Positions 22,478 to 34,556 are shown, counted from the first letter of the stretch. The stretch: DNA of 64,000 nt from Pseudeuparius sepicola (GCA_963920635.1 OY987301.1:18828501-18892500), one strand, 5' to 3'. Translations and numbers: made by a program. The notes: generated by a model not told the origin, from the letters alone.

Positions 22478-22935
22478 ACTATCAAAATGGCCGTCGCCAC
22501 AAGATGGCGGATGACCTATTTTTTGTCAACTCCCTTAATATGGGTATCAAATAAAAGCGCTTGAAGAATATAAAACGATAGAGTTAGTGACACCACACTA
22601 AATTCAGTATGGCCGCCGCTCCAAGATGGCGGATAATGTTTTTTTGTCAACCCCCTTAATATGGGTATCAATAGAAAGGGCTTGAAGAGTAGAAAAAGAT
22701 AGAGTTAGTGACATCACACTAAATTCAATATGGCCGCCCCTCTAAGATGGCGGATAATGTATTTTTTTGTCGACCCCCTTAATATGGGTATCAATAGAAC
22801 GGGCTTGAAGAGTAGAAAACGCTAGAGTTAGTGACATAACACTAAATTCAATATGGCCGTCGCTCCAAGATGACGGATGCTGTATTTTTTTGTCAACCCC
22901 TTAATATGGGTATCAAATGAAAGGGCTTGAAGAGT
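22478..22935 (+). repeat. Minisatellite of 121-124 bp, about 3.8 copies
   Basis: Each unit has TATGGCCGCC or a variant, AAGATGGCGGAT, TTTTTTGTCAACCCCCTTAA, TATGGGTATCAA, GGGCTTGAAGAGTAGAAAA and GAGTTAGTGACATCACACTA. ATGGCCG recurs near 22487, 22608, 22729 and 22853. AAGATGGCGG resembles a YY1 site. Confidence 0.8.
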
Positions 22936-22949
22936 AGAACTAAAAAGTT

Positions 22950-23340
22950 ATAAATAAAATTATTAATAAAAAAATATTTCTAAAAACACGCTTTTATTTA
23001 CCTAAATGCTCTAAAATGAAGAAAATAATCAAAATATTCAAACCAAAGCAAACCCATAATTTTGTTACATTATAAAATTGTATATGATATAAAAGCTTGT
23101 CGCGAGAATATATATATATATATCTTGAAAGTAATTCTAACTAGAAAATATATTTTTGTATAAAAGAAATTTACACACGAATATCTCGCGACAAGCTTTT
23201 ATATCATATATACAATTTTATAATGTAACAAAATTATGCGTTTGCTTCGGTTTGAATGTTTTGATTATTTTCTTCTTTTTAGAGCATTTAGGTAAATAAA
23301 AGCTTGTTTTTAAAAATATTTTTTTTATTATTTATTTAAC
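22950..23340. mobile_element. Foldback MITE
   Basis: The arms of about 140 nt (near 22975-23110 and 23195-23335) share ATTTACCTAAATGCTCTAAAA, CATAATTTTGTTACATTATA and AAAAGCTTGTCGCGAGA as complements around an AT-rich loop. Part of the same family sits at about 47840-47910 between two 5S-like repeats. Confidence 0.65.
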
Positions 23341-24305
23341 ACATAATTTGGTACCTACATCATGTAATGTGTAGATAAGTAGGTATTTATAGGATTAAAT
23401 CGTCTATTTTTGAGAATAGATGGCAACAGACATGACTTCTTTGGGACGCCTTTCTGAGTTTAATAATTAATAACTTATGTCTTTCTAGGCAACATAATAA
23501 TATTAACCACCACAATTATTATTTTGAAGTAAGTATGTCGTACTATATTCAGCCATTTCCCGAAAAGTAGATAAGTACACGTTTTCATGCCAATACAATA
23601 TAATTTAAACTTTATGATGTAGCTATAACATTCAAGATCGTTCACTTTCTTCGCATGCCATATCTCCTCTGTAATTCCGTAATTTCTTACCTGCTAAAAT
23701 TTCCTAATGGCTGGTTTCATTCCTGAAACAAGAAACGGTATTATAGTATTAATATTTTAATTACTAGGCGGGCCTAATAAATAACGGATTGGGAATTCCT
23801 TAATTGAATATTAAATTAATTAGTTAAGCATGTCTGGAAAGTATGGTAAGCAAGTAGGTATACGATTTGGCGTGAGCAGCCAGTTTCGGAAGCTTGTCGT
23901 CTGGATGTTATTAGATTTCGGAAATTGAATTGTACCCTAAACTTAGTAATATACATTATATTGTTCTGTTTCGCCAATATCTGTAGCGGGACAATTTCAT
24001 TTCAGGGTCATTTATTGCAATTTTGACTATGGTACCATCTCGGATATTTTTTGAGATAAGAAAAGATGATTTAAAGACGAAACTGTATGGAATTTCACAA
24101 AAAACACAAAGTTCCATTTTATGAAAAATCGGAAAACGTGCGAAATTGAATCCTTCTTACCTAAAAGGTAGTGAGCAGATTTTGTGCAAAGCTGAACATT
24201 TTATGATTAACTCATGATGAATTTATGTATTTTTATCTTTATACCGATTTTTAGTATAAATTCATTTATAAACTAATAATAAAAAACCGAACAATATTAG
24301 TCGGA
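23341..24305. other. AT-rich intergenic DNA
   Basis: No gene or clear element recognised. Confidence 0.3.
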
Positions 24306-24308
24306 ATA

Positions 24309-24385
24309 CTATGAGAGTATCAAGCCAAACCTGTTAGTCTGATGCTCTCATAGGGGTTTGGCGGAGTGGCTTGATACTCTCATAG
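24309..24385. repeat. Inverted repeat with 18 nt perfect arms
   Basis: CTATGAGAGTATCAAGCC (24309-24326) pairs exactly with 24368-24385. A third partial copy, CTCTCATAG, lies in the loop, so two alternative stems are possible. Confidence 0.7.
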
Positions 24386-24519
24386 CCTTACTACTAATAT
24401 ATATTTTTTTAATTTCTTGATGATTTCTGAGCTTTAAGTGGCATTTCTGAAAGAAGTCGAGTCCTTTGGCTTTCTATCACAGGAATATTTCCGGTAAAAT
24501 CATGGTCACAGAGGGTGGG

Positions 24520-24800
24520 TATACATTACTTCGGCTCGCGCCGCTACTCTGCATTTATTTTATGTATGAGCCATTTTCGGGGTATTTCGCCGAGTAATGC
24601 GCGGCTAAAGAGAGTGTAAAGACGTCGCTGTGGCACTAAAAACCGCCCGCATTATTCATTTGTCAAGAGAATACACCGATCCCGGTTGTGCTCGTAAACC
24701 GGATTTAATGCTGAGTTACGGCCGAAAATTTTGCCAAGTTGCACTTGGGCTTTTAGCCTCCAAATTAACCGAATGAGCAACGTATAAAACGCATTTTCGC
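24520..24800. other. GC-richer island
   Basis: CpG-rich stretch with homeodomain- and POU-like words (ATGCATTT-like, TTAATG, CAATTAG) and no convincing frame. A regulatory element is possible. Confidence 0.25.
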
Positions 24801-24972
24801 AATTAGTTTATTACAAGGGTGGGCGGTATTATTGTTTAGCGCAATTGGCGTGCTTAATTCCAGAAGTTTAAACTGTTATTATGACTTCATAACTTGCGAG
24901 AAATACATACCTACTCTTTCCGAACAGCAGAGTAGACTTACATTAACTATTGCCGAATCTACAATTTCTATA

Positions 24973-25679
24973 CAGGGTGAGTCACATCTAAAGGCAGAGC
25001 CGAAAACACAAAGTAGAGTTCGCTAAAATAAGCACATATATGCTTTATAAACATTAGCTCAAAAACGCTTGGTTCTCCATATACAGTGTGTTGAAACTTT
25101 TAACATATATTTTTAATTTCTTTCGAGCCCGTTTAGGAATTACAACAAAATTTGATACATACTATGGGTTGTCATTTTGTGCAATAATTTGGCCCTGTTC
25201 AGATGAGCAGCGGCGTAGATACAAATAATTTTATTTTAAATATTATTGGAACTAGTTTAAAAAATCCGAAATTACGAAGAAACTGTACCAGAAATAAAAA
25301 AATACCAAGAGGCGCTTTTTGTTCCAAATTGAAAGAGCTATCCAAGAAAGGCAGAATTTTTGGTTTTGCACAGGACCGTATTCCTTTTTTTTACAATTAT
25401 TTAGAGTAACTATTTGTATCTATGCCGCTGGTCATCTGAATGAGGCCAAATTATTGCACAAAATGGCAACCTACCGATGCATAATGTGTACCAAATTTGG
25501 TTGAAATTTTTAAACGGGCTCGAAAAAATTTCAAAAATATGTTATTTTTGGAGAATTTTCAACACGCTGTATATGGAGAACCAAGCGTTTTTTGAGCTAA
25601 TGTTTGTTAAGCATATGTGCTTATTTTAACGAGTTCTACCTTTTGTTTTCGGCTCTGCCTTTAGATGTGACTCACCCTG
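24973..25679. mobile_element. 707 bp CAGGGTG-type palindrome
   Basis: The ends are TA|CAGGGTGAGTCACATCTAAA and its complement before TA. The arms stay matched almost to the centre near 25320 (for example TTTGGCCCTGTTCAGATGAG against its relative near 25430). The small frames inside are by-products. Confidence 0.8.
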
Positions 25680-26985
25680 TATAAGAACAATTTTTTGTTT
25701 ACATTTTACATGGTATGTTCTGATTGGCTCGTGAACGTCCGCAAAAGTAATTTTGCTCGTCGAGGCAATCAAAATGATAGGTATAAAACTTTGTATCATT
25801 ATCTTTTTCCGTTTTTGAAATATTCCGTTTTCAATTTTTATATACTTATACGATCAATTCAATAACACGAAATATTTATTTTAACCAATAGAACAAGCTT
25901 TTAGATGTTCCTGTCATTCTTTTGGAGAATATTCGAATAATATACAGGGTGTTCCGTAATGAGGCGAACATATTTGGAGAAAGTGCTCTACAGGTGGTTT
26001 TAAGGGGGTCTTTCGTGTAAAATTTTTTAATTTAAGCCTCCCGTGCAAAGCTATTTCAGCCTTAAAAAGTAAAAACCTTTTAGCTTTGAATTTTTCTCAA
26101 AAATGGTTGAATCCAGAAACTAAAATTTTGGAACACGCTACAAGTTAGAAACAAAGATCATAATATTTCATGATCTTTGTTATAAAGACACTTTACGGTA
26201 AAACAACTGCGCCCTATGCATCCTAAGAGTAGACATTCGAAACAACTATTCCTCTATTCAATCAAGATTACATCAAAAGAGAGTAGGCGTGTATCATTTT
26301 TGCCACTTTCATATTTTTCTGTTCACGAGTGCGGTAGAGAATACCTTCCCCATTTTCATTTTGTATTCGCCCTAAAGATTTTTTTGAAAAAGTTACTGAA
26401 AAATAACAAGTACAGACCTCGGAGCGCCACCGACTTGAGGAGTGCCCAGTCGTGGCCGTGCTGAAACCACGGCAGGCTTACAAGCGCCTATACACAATAC
26501 TCTTACAATTTATTTTTCCGAGAACTTTATTTGAAATAAATGATTGTTTTTTTTTGACAGGGTAACTTTGTGTAACATTTGGGATCCATGGCCTACTTTC
26601 AGAGATATTTTGGAAAAGCCCGAAAACTGCCGAAATTTCTTCGGATTCTAACTTTTTTGTTTCAAGAGTTACCGATAAATTTTCCATAATGTCATTTGTG
26701 GGCAAAACTAATTGCTTTAAGCCTACTTTATCAGAATTTAAAACAATGCCACGGTTTAAAGGGTGCTCTCTTAGTACCCACCGAAAAATGTGCCCATTTT
26801 ATTGTGGCAAGCCGAAGTCTCGAATCCTGCACCTTCATGTGCTTAGCTTCTCGAAAATCATAAAAGTTGAAATAACTTCTAAACCTTTAAATTTCGGACA
26901 ACCCTATACTATTAGTATAGACGAAATATGTTTAAAAATTAATGACTCTGATCACGCTGATTGTAAGGATGCCTGTATTCCCTCT
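25680..26985. other. CAGGGTG left end and unassigned DNA
   Basis: TATACAGGGTGTTCCGTAATG near 25943 is a left end; GGACAACCCTATAC near 26898 may be its decayed partner. The words CGGAGCGCCACCGACTTGAG near 26409 resemble GGAGCACCACCAACTTGAG near 61752. The 126-codon frame at 26689-27069 runs into the tRNA-like array and is not believed. Confidence 0.35.
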
Positions 26986-27175
26986 CTTTTCATGAAAGAA
27001 AGAAAGTCGGACATCATTTCAGAAAAAATAAAAAGGATTTTCTGTCAGCGTCAAGGTTGTGTCTATTAGTCTGGTGTGTTTCGGAGGAAATTGGAGAGTA
27101 TTTTCTGTGGTACGGCGCGAACGAAAGGCTTCTCCGTTCAGCTACTATACAAACAGACCGACTTAATTTCAACGG

Positions 27176-27251
27176 TTCAGCGTAGTGTAGGTAGTGGTAG
27201 AACGTTCGCCTAGCAAGCGAGAGGTCCCGGGTTCGACCCCCGGCGCTGACA
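27176..27251 (+). tRNA. tRNA-like, anticodon AGC, copy 1 with 4 nt insertion
   Basis: Cloverleaf landmarks are present but the D arm reads GTGTAGGTAGTGGTAG, 4 nt longer than in the other copies. Likely inactive as a tRNA. Confidence 0.5.
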
Positions 27252-27570
27252 GAAAATCCTTTTTAATTTTTCTGAAATGATGTCCGACTTTCTTTCTTTC
27301 ATGTCCATTGGTCTACGTCCTATACGTATGAAAGTTCTTCTCCATTTCCATTTTCATTTTCAATCATTCCTTACGAGAGATTCGTATGTGAGGAACTACA
27401 CCAGCAAGACTTCCAAGATGTATGGTGGTACAACTGTATCTAACGTCAAGGTTGTGTCTATTAGTCTGGTGTGTTTCGGAGGAAATTGGAGAGTATTTTC
27501 TGTGGTACGGCGCGAACGAAAGGCTTCTCCGTTCAGCTACTATACAAACAGACAGACTTAATTTCAACGG

Positions 27571-27642
27571 TTCAGCGTAGTGTAGTGGTAGAACGTTCGC
27601 CTAGCAAGCGAGAGGTCCCGGGTTCGACCCCCGGCGCTGACA
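27571..27642 (+). tRNA. tRNA-like, anticodon AGC, copy 2
   Basis: A 72 nt cloverleaf can be drawn: acceptor TTCAGCG with CGCTGAC (6 of 7 pairs), T8, A14, G18G19, anticodon stem TTCGC/GCGAG with loop CTAGCAA, T stem CCGGG/CCCGG with TTCGACC loop. The AGC anticodon would read Ala, but the 3:70 pair is C:G, not the G:U of Ala tRNAs, the first acceptor pair is T/C and the D stem is weak. It is more like the promoter head of a SINE than a working tRNA. Confidence 0.55.
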
Positions 27643-27960
27643 GAAAATCCTTTTTAATTTTTCTGAAATGATGTCCGACTTTCTTTCTTTCATGTCCATT
27701 GGTCTACGTCCTATACGTATGAAAGTTCTTCTCCATTTCCATTTTCATTTTCAATCATTCCTTACGAGAGATTCGTATGTGAGGAACTACACCAGCAAGA
27801 CTTCCAAGATGTATGGTGGTACAACTGTATCTAACGTCAAGGTTGTGTCTATTAGTCTGGTGTGTTTCGGAGGAAATTGGAGAGTATTTTCTGTGGTACG
27901 GCGCGAACGAAGGCTTCTCCGTTCAGCTACTATACAAACAGACCGACTTAATTTTAACGG

Positions 27961-28032
27961 TTCAGCGTAGTGCAGTGGTAGAACGTTCGCCTAGCAAGCG
28001 AGAGGTCCCGGGTTCGACCCCCGGCGCTGACA
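27961..28032 (+). tRNA. tRNA-like, anticodon AGC, copy 3
   Basis: Same as copy 2 except GTGCAGTGG in the D arm. Same reservations apply. Confidence 0.55.
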
Positions 28033-28351
28033 GAAAATCCTTTTTAATTTTTCTGAAATGATGTCCGACTTTCTTTCTTTCATGTCCATTGGTCTACGTC
28101 CTATACGTATGAAAGTTCTTCTCCATTTCCATTTTCATTTTCAATCATTCCTTACGAGAGATTCGTATGTGAGGAACTACACCAGCAAGACTTCCAAGAT
28201 GTATGGTGGTACAACTGTATCTAACGTCAAGGTTGTGTCTATTAGTCTGGTGTGTTTCGGAGGAAATTGGAGAGTATTTTCTGTGGTACGGCGCGAACGA
28301 AAGGCTTCTCCGTTCAGCTACTATACAAACAGACAGACTTAATTTCAACGG

Positions 28352-28423
28352 TTCAGCGTAGTGTAGTGGTAGAACGTTCGCCTAGCAAGCGAGAGGTCCC
28401 GGGTTCGACCCCCGGCGCTGACA
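28352..28423 (+). tRNA. tRNA-like, anticodon AGC, copy 4
   Basis: Identical to copy 2 over the cloverleaf. It is the last copy before the array runs into unique DNA. Confidence 0.55.
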
Positions 28424-28550
28424 GAAAATCCTTTTTAATTTTTCTGAAATGATGTCCGACTTTCTGTCTTTCATGTCCATTGGTCTACGTCCTATACGTA
28501 GGTATGAAAGTTCTTCTCCATTTCCATTTTCATTTTCCCTCTCTTTTCGC

Positions 28551-28790
28551 CATGTGCGTTTCCGCCGACCTGTCATTCCGAAATCCGGCGCTTTTTGTCG
28601 TCGGGGTGCATCAGTCAAACTATTCAAAAAGCGCGCGATGGAATTAATCACCGCGGCCCGTCCGGAAAAAATTCCGGGGCCGGACAAAGGCCGTTTAATC
28701 GAGTTTGGCCCGGACGGGTTATCGGCAGGGACGGACCCGCTTCTCCCAAAGGGCTTCTCCCAGCGGAGACTCATGGAGGTAATTTAACAT
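28551..28790. other. GC-rich island next to the tRNA-like array
   Basis: CpG-rich; both strands have open frames because stops are rare here. It ends ATGGAG|GTAATTT, which could be a splice donor, but no acceptor or known domain supports an exon. A conserved non-coding element is as likely. Confidence 0.25.
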
Positions 28791-28998
28791 ATAGGCTTTA
28801 GCGGCATTTTTGTCTTTTGGAGGATCAATTTGGAAAATGCTCTCGATTTTAATTGCGAATACAGACTGAATTAAGCTATACTAAAGGTACTAATTTCGTA
28901 TGAGAGCTAGGCGTCTTTAAATTTGACACATTTGCCAACCCAGGGACTCTTTAAAATAAGGGGACCCCAGCATGTCACAGTCTATCGCATAGGAAAAG

Positions 28999-29704
28999 CT
29001 GGACCGTCACTATATTAAAGACCCGAGCATGACGTCATATTTCATTGTTTGGACTAGGGTGGCGCCACTCGACGAAAAAAATGGCGACTTATTGTAGGTT
29101 ATAGGGAGATATTCTGTGGTTATTGATATGTCAGTTACTGACTTTAAAATGTCCCAAATTTTAAATATGCAGCTTTATTACGATTTGCCTTATTCTTTTT
29201 ACGGTAACGATTTGTCTTTGCCTCCAGTATTTAGCAGTTTTATCCTATTAACACAGCTTTTATAGGTAGATTTGTTTGTGATAACATGAAATTTAACGTA
29301 TGCAAGAATGAAAATAGAACATTTTGTTTATGGCTCCAAAGCAAACCAATAGTCCTCTATATAAAGAAGAAACTGAAAAATCTAATGCGTTTTATGCTTA
29401 CTTACACTACAACTAGCCATGGACTTCATTTCAAACCAAAAGGTACCAAATACTCTTGCTTGCTTTTTAGACTCGCTTTTCTTAAGAAAATGTATGGTAT
29501 AGAGGGACATAACAAACAAATATTTTATTTTGGATATTAAATTCGTTATAACAGACACATTTGCATGTTTTTATTTTATAAAATATTCTGCAACAATGGT
29601 GTTTTAACATTAAACCACTGTGTAAATTTGTTTCGTCGTGTGGCGCCAGTGGCGATCGCTTGAAACAGCGCTATTCACAGGTCTTTAATATAGTGTTGGT
29701 CCAG
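28999..29704. mobile_element. 706 bp TIR element with 7 bp duplication
   Basis: The left end CTGGACCGTCACTATATTAA is matched by the right end as CTGGACCAACACTATATTAA, then AGACC in both. GGAAAAG flanks it (28992-28998 and 29705-29711). Inside the ends, GGCGCCACTCGACGAAA pairs with TTTCGTCGTGTGGCGCC. The 84-codon frame at 29286-29540 shows no domain. The superfamily was not assigned. Confidence 0.65.
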
Positions 29705-29711
29705 GGAAAAG

Positions 29712-32427
29712 TGAAGCCTTGAGGGGAAGTTGGTTTTCTGTCGACTCCAAGGAGACCACAAGTGGGCTTGTACTCGTACAAGGTTATGTTATATGTCAGT
29801 ATCCGCAACTGCCATCAGGTTTTATGTGCCATGTCAGTGCCATAGATTCTAAAGGGGGCAAAATATTTCACATCATATATTCACATCAAATTTGAATTGC
29901 CTTAAATTACAGAGCAAAAATGACTCGGAGTATTTACTTATGGTTATCTCAATAAATTGAGTTAAAAATATTATTATATATTGAATATTATCTAAAAGTT
30001 AAGTTCCTTTATTATAGTTCTAATAACAAGAAATATTAATAATCTTTGAGTTGATTTACCTTTTCTCGTGGACTCAGCAACATATGCATAAAAGTTTTCT
30101 AAATTCCAAATACTCAGATGTGTCGGTTAAAGGTAATGCACCTTTTTTAAGTGCCTTTGGCCTGAAGGTTTATGATCAAAATCGCTGGCTTGAAAATAAT
30201 AGGAGCAAATTAATGCCCTCTTAGATAAAGAGACCTCCAGAAGTCCCGATAATTCCAACCAGATTTTTCCTGTATCGCCATTAGGAATCCTACAATTTCC
30301 ATTACGTGGCCATTACATATAGGTAGTTCAAAACAAAAGTCGTATTTCGTAAATTTTAAAATATTAAGCAGGTAGCTTCAGTCAAGACTTCAGTTTATTG
30401 ACTACAGTGTTCTATACAGTTTTTTTAAGAGTTTATCTACAAGTTTTATTTAAGTTTGTGAGATACCGTTGAGAGATAAATAAAATTACAAAAATTAAGG
30501 ACTAATGAACCCCGAGAAAAACTACATGATTAGAACTATTAGACCTAATCTTGTTAGTCCATCCCGAAACTGTGGAAGTTCTTTGGGTAGATACTTAGAT
30601 TCAACAAGAGAATAAAGTACAAGTACACATTACAAATTGATTGAGTAATCTGGTAACAACAAATTGTAAATAGGCCTTTAATGTTTATTTTTCGGCCTGA
30701 TTAAACGTACTTTCCTGGCTAAAAACACGAAACTGAAAATTGTTGTAACCAATATTCTACAACTAGGTACATCGGTCCTTACCTGTGGAAAGCTAGTGGG
30801 GGTGCTTATAATTCAGCTTTTTGCAAAATCGGTACAGACTCACCATACTTACAACTTAAATTCGTAGAAATAATTGCTGGAAATAAATGTCAATAATAAA
30901 ACAAATTTGTTTCATTTGGCAGTTGCCATATTCTGCACTTGTTGAAACAACATTGTCAAGTCTAATTTTTAGAAATTATGAAAACCATCATTAATTTTTA
31001 CCAACAATCAAGGTACCTGTTATATTCATAGATTCTCTAATAAAATGGCTTACTTGACATCACTGTTACCATTAGAATGTGGAAAGAATAGGCCTCACTT
31101 TGGAAAGTATAATGCTGGGCCCCCTTACCTTAAAAAGTCCCAGCGCTAACCAAAGAACATACCTCTTCTACATCAATGAATTCTACATAAAAAAATGAAC
31201 AAAATTTTTATATCGAAATCGAAAAAGCTATGGCACAAAATATAATGCCGCTTTTAGCACTTATATCATAAATTACTATTTATTAGAGGGTTTTTAATAT
31301 GAAATATAATCATAAGTATAATATATTATATTGAAACATAATTTCATTCGCTGCTCGCACACATATTTGAGCCGATATTACATAATATTATCGCAAATAA
31401 CTGAAAAATGGTAGTTGCAAGACGAAATAAGAGTTTTTCAAATCCTTTACTAACAACTAGGAACGATTTGAAAATAAAATTTGAAATTTTATAATATATT
31501 AAGGAAGGTAAATAGAAAAGTAGAGAAGTGACGAAAAACATTAAATATCTTTGAATTAGTACATCGTAAAAGTTATATTCAATGGTCAATGATAAATTAT
31601 GAACATTAAATTTTCGATCCCATAAATGAATTCGCAGTAACTATAAATTTTTCGCCGAGCTTTAAAACTTTAACTTTATCTGGATTTTTAGCGAACATTC
31701 CATTCTGACTGCAAATTAAAATTTAGGTTATTCCAAAGTTCCGCCATTATTAGAACTTCTCCCTGGGGGCTTATAAAATATGTAATTTCCAATTGAAAGT
31801 TACAGATATCTCCGCATTCGAGCTCCGTAAGTCATAAATTCAATTCCCAAAGTTATGGGGGGACAATATCTTGCGCAAGCCCCTGTTCCTATGCAGAATG
31901 CATTATTTACCTAAACGTATTTGTATATGTATGTAGAAGCCAATTTGGATTATCTGTCTAATTTGCGTATAGATGCACAACAGAGCAAATTTATTTCTAA
32001 TTAGAGTAGTTTCTAGATACTATCAATATTACCAGAACACATGACACTGCTCGGAATCAGGTTATTTAATACTATACTTTATATGAGCACAACCGAGTTG
32101 TCACCTGGTACAAAAACAAATTTTTGTAAACAGAAAAAATGTATTAAAATTTATGATTTGATTATTTAAAAATCACTTCGTATATTTCTTAAAAATGAAC
32201 TTTTTTTAGTCTTGGGTCGTGTTATTACCTTCCATAGTCGTTTTTTCTACCCATTTTCCCCCATTTTGCTTCTGAAATTTAGGTATTTTATTCCAAAAAA
32301 GGCAATAATTTTTAAAACAAGTTTACGCGATGAAAAATGAGTCAAATTAAATATTTGACCTAAATAATGTTTCGCAGACTCCATAGACGTACCTCAAAAA
32401 AGTCGAGGCGATAAAAAATCATATATA
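29712..32427. other. Intergenic DNA, partly GC-richer
   Basis: No gene was recognised. About 31620-31910 has balanced base use and ordered homeodomain-like words (AATTAAA, CATAAATTC), so it is a candidate regulatory stretch. The rest is AT-rich. Confidence 0.3.
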
Positions 32428-33569
32428 CAGGGTGATTCAGTTCCGGTGCTCAACATGGGGATCTCCGAAACCGTAACAGATACGAAGTCGGTCAAATGGA
32501 GGCAAACTTGCGCCTTTGGGCGCCTAACAATATGCCGCTGAGAAAGTTAAAATATTTTCATGGGTTGCTGAGATATTTAAGAAAAACCGAATATTTGAAA
32601 ATTAGATTTTATTTTTTTCTGGCGCCATTTGCGATAATATTGAAAAATAAATTATACTTTTTCATTGCAACTTTTTTTGGACTATGTCGTGGTATTTTTT
32701 TCGTGGATTTTCGGGGTGACGTTTCGTTTTTGAGATAGAGGGATCATCTTATTTTTTTTTTAATACGGACCTGGATTTTTTTATTCCATATTTCGAAATA
32801 AATAAATTTACTACGAAAAAAATTAATACGGTCCTGGACTATGCATTTTTCTCTCTTTTTTAAAGCTATTCCAATTATAACAAGTGATCATTTTTTTTAT
32901 ACCTACTGGATTAACTAAACTCTATGTTTGTCATATTATTTTGAAATTCTTTTTTATATTTTAGGTAAAATGTTCTCACTATTATTAGTAATTATTGTTG
33001 TTATTTACCTAAAGTATAAAAAATAATTTCAAAATATGACAAACATGGAGTATAATTAATCCAGTAGGTATTGAAATAATGATCACCTGTTATAATTGGA
33101 ATAGCTTTGAAAAAAAGAGAAATAAAATGTATAGTCCAGGACCGTATTAATTTTTTTCTTAGTAAATGGGCATTTTAGCTGCTAAAACGAGAAAAAATAT
33201 GTATATGTCATACATCGTTGTACTCAGGACGATTCATTTCGAAATATGCAATAAAAAATCCAGGTCCGTATTTAAAAAAATTAAGATGATCCCTCTATCT
33301 CAAAAACGAAACGTTGCCAGGAAAATCTAAAAATACTATGACATGTCATTATCATATTTTTCAATATTATCGCAAATGGCGCCAGAAAAAAATAAAATCT
33401 AAATTTCAAAAATTCGGTTTTTCTTAAATATCTCAGCAACCCATGAAAATATTTCTAAACGGCATATTGTTAGGCGCCCAAAGGAGCAAGTTTGCCTCAA
33501 TTTGACCGACTTCGTATCTGTTACGGTTTCCGAGATCCCCATGTTGAGCACCGGAACTGAATCACCCTG
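32428..33569. mobile_element. 1,142 bp CAGGGTG-type palindrome
   Basis: The ends read TA|CAGGGTGATTCAGTTCCGGT and its complement before TA. Arms are matched over most of the length (for example GGACCTGGATTTTTT near 32768 against its complement near 33250), with a loop near 32980. Related left-end words (ATGGGTATCTCAGAATC) occur at 34905 and (ATGGGGATCTCGGAAAC) at 61864, showing a family. Confidence 0.85.
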
Positions 33570-34556
33570 TATGCACGAGGTTTTCATTTGTTTTTTAGTT
33601 ACAACAAAGTGGTCGAATTGAACACAAATACGAATAACTTTTAAGAAATCTCAATTTCATATCTCTAAAATTGGCAAAAATACAAAAGCCAGAAAATATA
33701 TTAGTTCTTTTATTATATAGGCGATTAATAATCAAATTAAGTTTGTTGTTTTGTTTTCAAGTAGTGCGGGGTATACCGAATACAGAAATTTGGTGGTGAG
33801 GTGGTAGAAAAAGAATTACTCAAAATAAATAAATTAAATATAGTCAAGTCCCTCGCGGCAGATAATATGTGTGTATTATTAAAAACAAAAATGAAATATT
33901 TTGGCTCACTTTTAGGATATACCGTGTATATATTAGACGATATGTCCAAAGCCCAATGGTTATTTTGCAACTTTTATTTAAACCTTTTTCTCTATTAACA
34001 AAAATGAGAGCTATAATAATTATAATAATTTTGATTTTGAGTTATAATTAAAAACTGATTTTTATCAAAAGTCTTTTTGTCATACTTTCTATTAAATTAC
34101 CTACTGCAGATTACCTTTTTCTAAAGTAGGAATATTGTGTCGTTTTGAGTTCATTAAGTATTATTCTCACTGAAGTATGGTTGTGCATATTAAAAATTAC
34201 ATTTTACCATGGGAGTAATATCTTTTGGTATACATGATATTTCATACTTCATTTCTTAGTAAAAATAAAGCCCAAGTAACATCAAGGAAGGCTTTGCAGC
34301 TAGACAGCAAACTTTTAATTTTAAGACTCTACTTCTAGCAGCCAGAATAGATCAAAGGGAATACGGCCGTTATTGTCCCGACGACTTTTGACATTGAAAA
34401 ATACACATTTAGTTATTAGGCCGGAGCGGATGTCAATTCCAGGGGCAGCAACATCAGGTGATGCCGAAATAAAACAACTAGACCCTTCAAAGGCCCTTTG
34501 ACTATCCGAGAATGCAAAGGAAAAATCCTTGCGAGGATATTCTGCTGTCGGATGTA
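33570..34556. other. Intergenic DNA
   Basis: No gene or clear element. 34310-34550 is slightly GC-richer and could be conserved non-coding DNA. Confidence 0.25.

Larger units (their letters stand above)
26990..28550 (+). repeat. Tandem array of about 390 bp units with tRNA-like sequences
   Basis: CAAGGTTGTGTCTATTAG recurs near 27051, 27447, 27838 and 28228 (intervals about 396, 391 and 390). Each unit holds a tRNA-like sequence, then CAGAAAATCCTTTTTAATTT, which supplies a T-run usable as a Pol III stop, then TTTCTTTCATGTCCATTGGT. Copies are almost identical. A short inverted piece of the unit (26990-27048) precedes the array. The frames of 66-100 codons here are by-products of the repeats. 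Confidence 0.9.

Noticed and set aside
27571..27642. Functional tRNA-Ala(AGC)
   Set aside because: Lacks the G3:U70 identity pair and has a mismatched first acceptor pair and weak D stem; a SINE-type head is more likely.
27277..28452. Repeated 66-100 codon frames on both strands
   Set aside because: They are translations of the tRNA-like tandem units, identical only because the DNA repeats.
26990..28550. CRISPR-like array
   Set aside because: The units are 390 bp with no short repeat and variable spacer pattern, and the genome is eukaryotic.
28382..28774. 130-codon minus-strand frame in the GC-rich island
   Set aside because: It runs from the island into a tRNA-like unit; other frames are open too, so openness reflects composition.
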